A DNA stretch of 8,123 nt from Oscillospiraceae bacterium (lineage in GTDB: Bacteria > Bacillota > Clostridia > Oscillospirales > Oscillospiraceae). A program made the position numbers and the translations under genes. Each line of letters starts with the position of its first letter. The first letter of the stretch is position 1. The DNA lies in contig JAIEFH010000001.1 of assembly GCA_029067025.1 (NCBI GenBank), forward strand, positions 1-8,123, in the 5' to 3' direction. The notes under the pieces were generated by a model. It had not been told where the DNA came from and made no database searches. It saw only the letters and a program-made list of their open reading frames with translations. Below, piece after piece: positions 5,424 to 8,123 of this stretch.

Positions 5424-6369
5424 ATCCCATCATCACTCTGGTGAGCAGGAAGGCCATGGCCCCGCAGGCGGGGAAGGTGAGCGCCCAGGTCCCCACCATC
5501 TGGCCCATGACCCGCCGGTTTGTCCCCCGGCCCGCTCCGCAGATGGCGGCTACTTTGGCGTGGGTGGTGGAGGCGGGCAGCCCCAGGGCGGAGCACACCA
5601 GCAGCACCAATCCCGCCCCCAGGTCGGCGGCAAGGCCGTCAGCGGGGGAGAGGGAGGCCAGCTCTGAACCTACCTTTTCCACGATGGGCCTGCCGCCCAG
5701 GGCGGTGCCCAGGGCCATCACCCCGGCGGTGAGCAGGGCCAGCGTCAGCCGGGAGGCGTCCGTATTTCCGCCCAGCCCGCCGGTGAGCAGCAGCAGGGCT
5801 AGGAATTTCTGCCCGTCCTGCACGCCGTGGAGGAGGGCGGTGAGGGCGGCCCCGCCTTTTTGCCAGACCGCCGGACGGCGCACCCGCCCCATCAGTGCCT
5901 GCCGGAATACTCTGCCAGCCAGCACCCCGGCGGGCAGGGACAGGGCAAGCCCCGCCAGCGCCCGGATCCACGCCCCGGCGCTTAAGCTGGCAGCTCCCGC
6001 GCCTAAAGCGACAGCCCCGCCGGACAGCCCTGCCAACAGGGCGTGGCTCTCGCTGGTGGGCAGGCCGAACCGCCACGCCGCTACCGCCCACAGCACAATG
6101 GACAGCAGGGCGGCGTTCAGCGCGGCGAGCGCCGTTTGGGGGCTGGAGAAGGCCACCAGCTCCCCCATGGTGTCCGCCACGGCGGGGAAGCACAGGCAAG
6201 CCATGACGGCCCCAATGAAGTTGCACACCGCCGCCAGGGCCACCCCCCGGCGGAAGGACAGCGCTCCTGAGCCCACAGCGGTGGCGATAGCGTTGGGCGC
6301 GTCGGTCCAGCCGTTGACGAAGATTACCGCCAGCACCAGCAGGCGGGCGAGATGGACGGTCATGGTCAT
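5422..6369 (-). CDS. pit: PiT-family inorganic phosphate transporter
   Basis: This is a membrane carrier of the PHO4/PiT family that imports inorganic phosphate, normally coupled to cations. From the ATG at 6369 it has 315 residues and roughly ten hydrophobic segments. The family's internal inverted repeat is visible: half one has NGWTDAPNAIAT (19-30) and GLPTSESHA (102-110); half two has HGVQDGQKF (181-189) and GLPASTTHA (263-271). In both signature motifs the Asn of the usual GxND core is replaced (Thr22 and Gln184). The open frame extends 17 codons further to 6420, but that ATG has no ribosome binding site, whereas GGGAGGGAG (6382 to 6374 on the minus strand) precedes the ATG at 6369. The upstream extension would also disturb the first membrane segment. 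No phoU-like partner gene is next to it. Phosphate is the likely substrate, though sulfate permeases of the same family exist. Confidence 0.92.
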   Translation of the reverse strand: MTMTVHLARLLVLAVIFVNGWTDAPNAIATAVGSGALSFRRGVALAAVCNFIGAVMACLCFPAVADTMGELVAFSSPQTALAALNAALLSIVLWAVAAWRFGLPTSESHALLAGLSGGAVALGAGAASLSAGAWIRALAGLALSLPAGVLAGRVFRQALMGRVRRPAVWQKGGAALTALLHGVQDGQKFLALLLLTGGLGGNTDASRLTLALLTAGVMALGTALGGRPIVEKVGSELASLSPADGLAADLGAGLVLLVCSALGLPASTTHAKVAAICGAGRGTNRRVMGQMVGTWALTFPACGAMAFLLTRVMMG

Positions 6370-6373
6370 GGCA

Positions 6374-6382
6374 CTCCCTCCC
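6374..6382 (-). promoter_or_regulatory. Ribosome binding site that fixes the PiT start
   Basis: On the minus strand GGGAGGGAG reads from 6382 to 6374, ending four bases before the ATG at 6369 (seven from its GGGAGG part). The longer frame start at 6420 has only AT-rich sequence in front, so the 6369 start is preferred. Confidence 0.75.
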
Positions 6383-6420
6383 GGAGCAAGCGTATGAGGG
6401 GCGGAGAGGAAGATATGCAA

Positions 6421-6470
6421 AATTTTTGAAAAAATAAAAAGGGTTTTCGATTTTTACGGGGTATAAGAAA
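6421..6470. promoter_or_regulatory. AT-rich divergent promoter region
   Basis: The PiT and dGTPase-like genes diverge from a 145-base gap whose centre is strikingly AT-rich compared with the surroundings. TATAAG (6462-6467) is a fair -10 candidate for the rightward gene, but I find no well-placed -35 for it and no convincing pair for the leftward gene. The region is called by position and composition rather than by exact boxes. Confidence 0.35.
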
Positions 6471-6514
6471 TAGACAGCGATTTTGTCTGAGCGAAAGAGG
6501 GGGAGGGATACGGC

Positions 6515-7525
6515 GTGGAACAGACCATTCGGGAGCGTACCGAAGAGCTGGAGCGGCAGACCCTGTCGCCCCGGGCCTGTCTATCGGCCAATTCCAAGGG
6601 GCGGGCGGTGGCCATTGCCCCCTGTCCCATGCGCACTTGTTTCCAGCGGGACGTGGACCGGGTGGTGCACTGCAAGTCCTTCCGGCGCTTGAAGCACAAG
6701 ACCCAGGTGTTCCTCCAGCCTGAGGGCGACCATTACCGCACCCGCATGACCCATACCCTGGAGGTATCCCGGATCGCCCGGACCATGGCGCGGGGTCTGC
6801 GGCTCAACGAGGATCTCACCGAGGCCGCGGCTCTGGCCCACGACCTGGGCCACACCCCTTTCGGCCACGCCGGAGAGCGGGCGCTGTCCAGGATGGTGGA
6901 AGGGGGCTTCCGCCACTACGAGCAGTCCCTGCGGGTGGTGGACCGGCTGGAAAACGGCGGCGCGGGGCTGAACCTGTGCCATGAGGTGCGCTCCGGCATC
7001 CTGTGCCACACCGCCGGGCCGGTGGCGGACACCCTGGAAGGCCAGTTGGTGCGGTTTGCCGACAAGATTGCGTACATCAACCACGACATTGATGACGCCA
7101 TGCGGGGCGGCATCATCTTTCCCACCGACATCCCCGTCCACATCTCCCAGACCCTGGGCTACACCCACGGCGAGCGCATTGAGACGCTGACCATGGACAT
7201 CATCCGCGCCAGCGCTGAGGGGGACGTGATCCGTCAGTCGGAGCCGGTGGCCCAGGCCATGGCGGCGCTGAAGGAGTTCATGTTCCAGTCGGTCTATTTT
7301 AACCCCCTGGCCAAGGGGGAGGAGGGCAAGGCGGAGGACATGATCTGCCTGCTTTTCGAATACTATTGCAAGCATACGGACAAGCTGCCCTCCGAGTACC
7401 AGGACATTCTGGTGCGGGAGGGGACGCAGCGGGCGGTGCTGGACTATATCGCGGGGATGACGGACACCTATGCTGTGGAACAATTCAGCAGCCTGTTCAT
7501 CCCGATGAGGTGGGTGGTCAAATGA
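6515..7525 (+). CDS. dgt: dGTPase-like HD-domain triphosphohydrolase
   Basis: Members hydrolyse dGTP or other dNTPs to the nucleoside and triphosphate, affecting nucleotide pools in the cytoplasm. The 336-residue protein has the HD metal site: His80 in RMTHTLEVSRIART, His109-Asp110 in AHDLGHTPFGHAGE (with His113 and His118 in the substrate-site segment) and Asp183 in FADKIAYINHDIDD. The N-terminal RDVDRVVHCKSFRRLKHKTQ (45-64) is the conserved family start block. It is of the short clostridial type (about 330-340 residues), clearly smaller than E. coli Dgt (about 500), so 'dGTPase-like' is the safer name and the preferred dNTP is unknown. The start is GTG with GGGAGGG (6501-6507) seven bases upstream. 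It overlaps the next gene by four bases (ATGA), implying translational coupling. Confidence 0.93.
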   Translation: MEQTIRERTEELERQTLSPRACLSANSKGRAVAIAPCPMRTCFQRDVDRVVHCKSFRRLKHKTQVFLQPEGDHYRTRMTHTLEVSRIARTMARGLRLNEDLTEAAALAHDLGHTPFGHAGERALSRMVEGGFRHYEQSLRVVDRLENGGAGLNLCHEVRSGILCHTAGPVADTLEGQLVRFADKIAYINHDIDDAMRGGIIFPTDIPVHISQTLGYTHGERIETLTMDIIRASAEGDVIRQSEPVAQAMAALKEFMFQSVYFNPLAKGEEGKAEDMICLLFEYYCKHTDKLPSEYQDILVREGTQRAVLDYIAGMTDTYAVEQFSSLFIPMRWVVK

Positions 7526-8049
7526 CAGAATACCTTGTCCCCACCCATCCGTCCGAGACAGAGTTTACCGAGAAGCGCTCCACCTTCATCGGCCACGTCT
7601 GGCCGGTGGAGACGGAGGAGGAGGCCCGCGCCCGCATCGATGAGATGAAAAAGAAATACCACGACGCCCGGCACAACTGCTGGTGCTATCTCATCAAGGA
7701 CGGCCCGGTGCGCTACTCCGACGACGGTGAGCCCCAGGGCACCGCGGGCCAGCCCATGCTGGGGGTGTTCCAGAAGGAGGGGGTCACCAACGTGTGCTGC
7801 GTGGTCACCCGGTACTTTGGCGGGGTGCTGTTGGGCGCGGGGGGCCTGGTGCGGGCCTACACCCAGAGCGCCAAGGACGCGCTGGACGCGGCGGGCATTT
7901 CCGTCGTCCGCCGCTGGGTGGCCATGGAGGTGCCCTGTACCTACAGCCAGTTTGAGGAGGTGCGCCGGGAGGTGTTCCACTTCGGCGGCGTGGTGGAGGG
8001 CGTGGATTACGGCGAGGTTGTGCTGCTGTCTGTTCTGATTCCGGAGTAG
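7522..8049 (+). CDS. YigZ/IMPACT-family protein, ended early by an in-frame TAG
   Basis: The family (UPF0029 plus DUF1949) resembles eukaryotic IMPACT, which acts on translation control; the bacterial role is not established. The start is the ATG at 7522, overlapping the dGTPase-like stop (ATGA). The 175-residue product has the N-terminal UPF0029 domain with RHNCWCYLI (50-58), RYSDDGEPQGTAG (64-76) and the signature TRYFGGVLLGAGGLVRAYTQ (96-115), followed by a C-terminal DUF1949 domain from about 131. Family members are usually about 205-215 residues. Here the frame meets TAG at 8047-8049 in the middle of DUF1949, just after SVLIPE, while the same frame continues beyond with family-like sequence. 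The N-terminal domain is intact. Either the gene has lost its tail by a nonsense change, the codon is read through, or it is a sequence error. Confidence 0.85.
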   Translation: MTEYLVPTHPSETEFTEKRSTFIGHVWPVETEEEARARIDEMKKKYHDARHNCWCYLIKDGPVRYSDDGEPQGTAGQPMLGVFQKEGVTNVCCVVTRYFGGVLLGAGGLVRAYTQSAKDALDAAGISVVRRWVAMEVPCTYSQFEEVRREVFHFGGVVEGVDYGEVVLLSVLIPE

Positions 8050-8123
8050 CGCGCGGAACTGTTTACCGCCCACCTGTTTGACGCTTCCGCCGGGACAATT
8101 GAGACGCTGGAATCGGGAGAAGC
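8050..8123 (+). pseudogene. In-frame continuation of the YigZ C-terminus after the TAG
   Basis: The frame remains open from the TAG to the window end (24 full codons) and reads RAELFTAHLFDASAGTIETL and onward. That fits the last helix and strand of DUF1949 in intact YigZ proteins, where a PE-E/Q-x-x-x-F-x-x-x-L-x-D-x-(S/T)-x-G pattern is usual. No new start codon with a ribosome binding site is seen here. The call rests on remembered family pattern, and the true end lies outside the window. Confidence 0.55.

Noticed and set aside
5441..6397. Plus-strand open frame of 318 codons opposite the PiT gene
   Set aside because: It is an antisense shadow rich in Ala, Pro, Arg and Ser with no domain. 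The minus-strand frame has clear transporter motifs, a ribosome binding site and a terminator.
6581..7483. Minus-strand open frame of 300 codons opposite the dGTPase-like gene
   Set aside because: No recognisable motif and no good start; the plus strand encodes a complete HD hydrolase.
8047..8049. TAG as a pyrrolysine codon in YigZ
   Set aside because: YigZ is not a known pyrrolysine protein, and no pyl gene or downstream insertion structure is visible; a nonsense change or sequence error is simpler.
1..8123. CRISPR array, tRNA, rRNA or anti-phage system
   Set aside because: No regularly spaced repeats, cloverleaf, rRNA segments or defence-gene domains were seen anywhere in the window.

Overview
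The window looks like a core chromosomal segment of a GC-rich Firmicute, most likely of the clostridial order Eubacteriales (Oscillospiraceae, in the Flavonifractor/Oscillibacter neighbourhood). This is inferred from the gene order recA - recX - rimO - pgsA, strong GGAGG-type ribosome binding sites, GTG starts and GC-rich codons. No rRNA is present to fix the taxonomy.

Layout, left to right. (1) The 3' part of recA (its first ~36 codons lie outside the window). (2) A non-coding stretch of ~315 bases holding three hairpins. (3) An AT-rich alpha/beta-hydrolase gene with its own promoter. Its base composition differs sharply from everything else here, and a 13-bp direct repeat occurs on both sides of it, so it reads as a horizontally acquired insert that split recA from recX. 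(4) A tight plus-strand operon recX - rimO - unknown gene - pgsA: recX and rimO overlap, rimO and the unknown gene abut, and pgsA follows after 18 bases. (5) A strong bidirectional terminator between convergent pgsA and (6) a minus-strand PiT-type phosphate transporter gene. (7) A short AT-rich divergent intergenic region. (8) A plus-strand pair with ATGA overlap: a dGTPase-like HD hydrolase and a YigZ/IMPACT-family gene, the latter interrupted by an in-frame TAG close to its 3' end.

Functionally, recA and recX belong together (recombinase and its modulator). rimO modifies ribosomal protein S12, pgsA makes the phosphatidylglycerol phosphate precursor, PiT imports phosphate, and the dGTPase-like protein acts on nucleotides. 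This is a housekeeping neighbourhood rather than a defence or biosynthetic island.

I did not find a clear new multi-gene system. The points most worth a second look are the repeat-flanked insert between recA and recX, the amber-interrupted YigZ gene, and the small uncharacterised protein between rimO and pgsA, which has a faint resemblance to ADP-ribosyltransferase-fold proteins.
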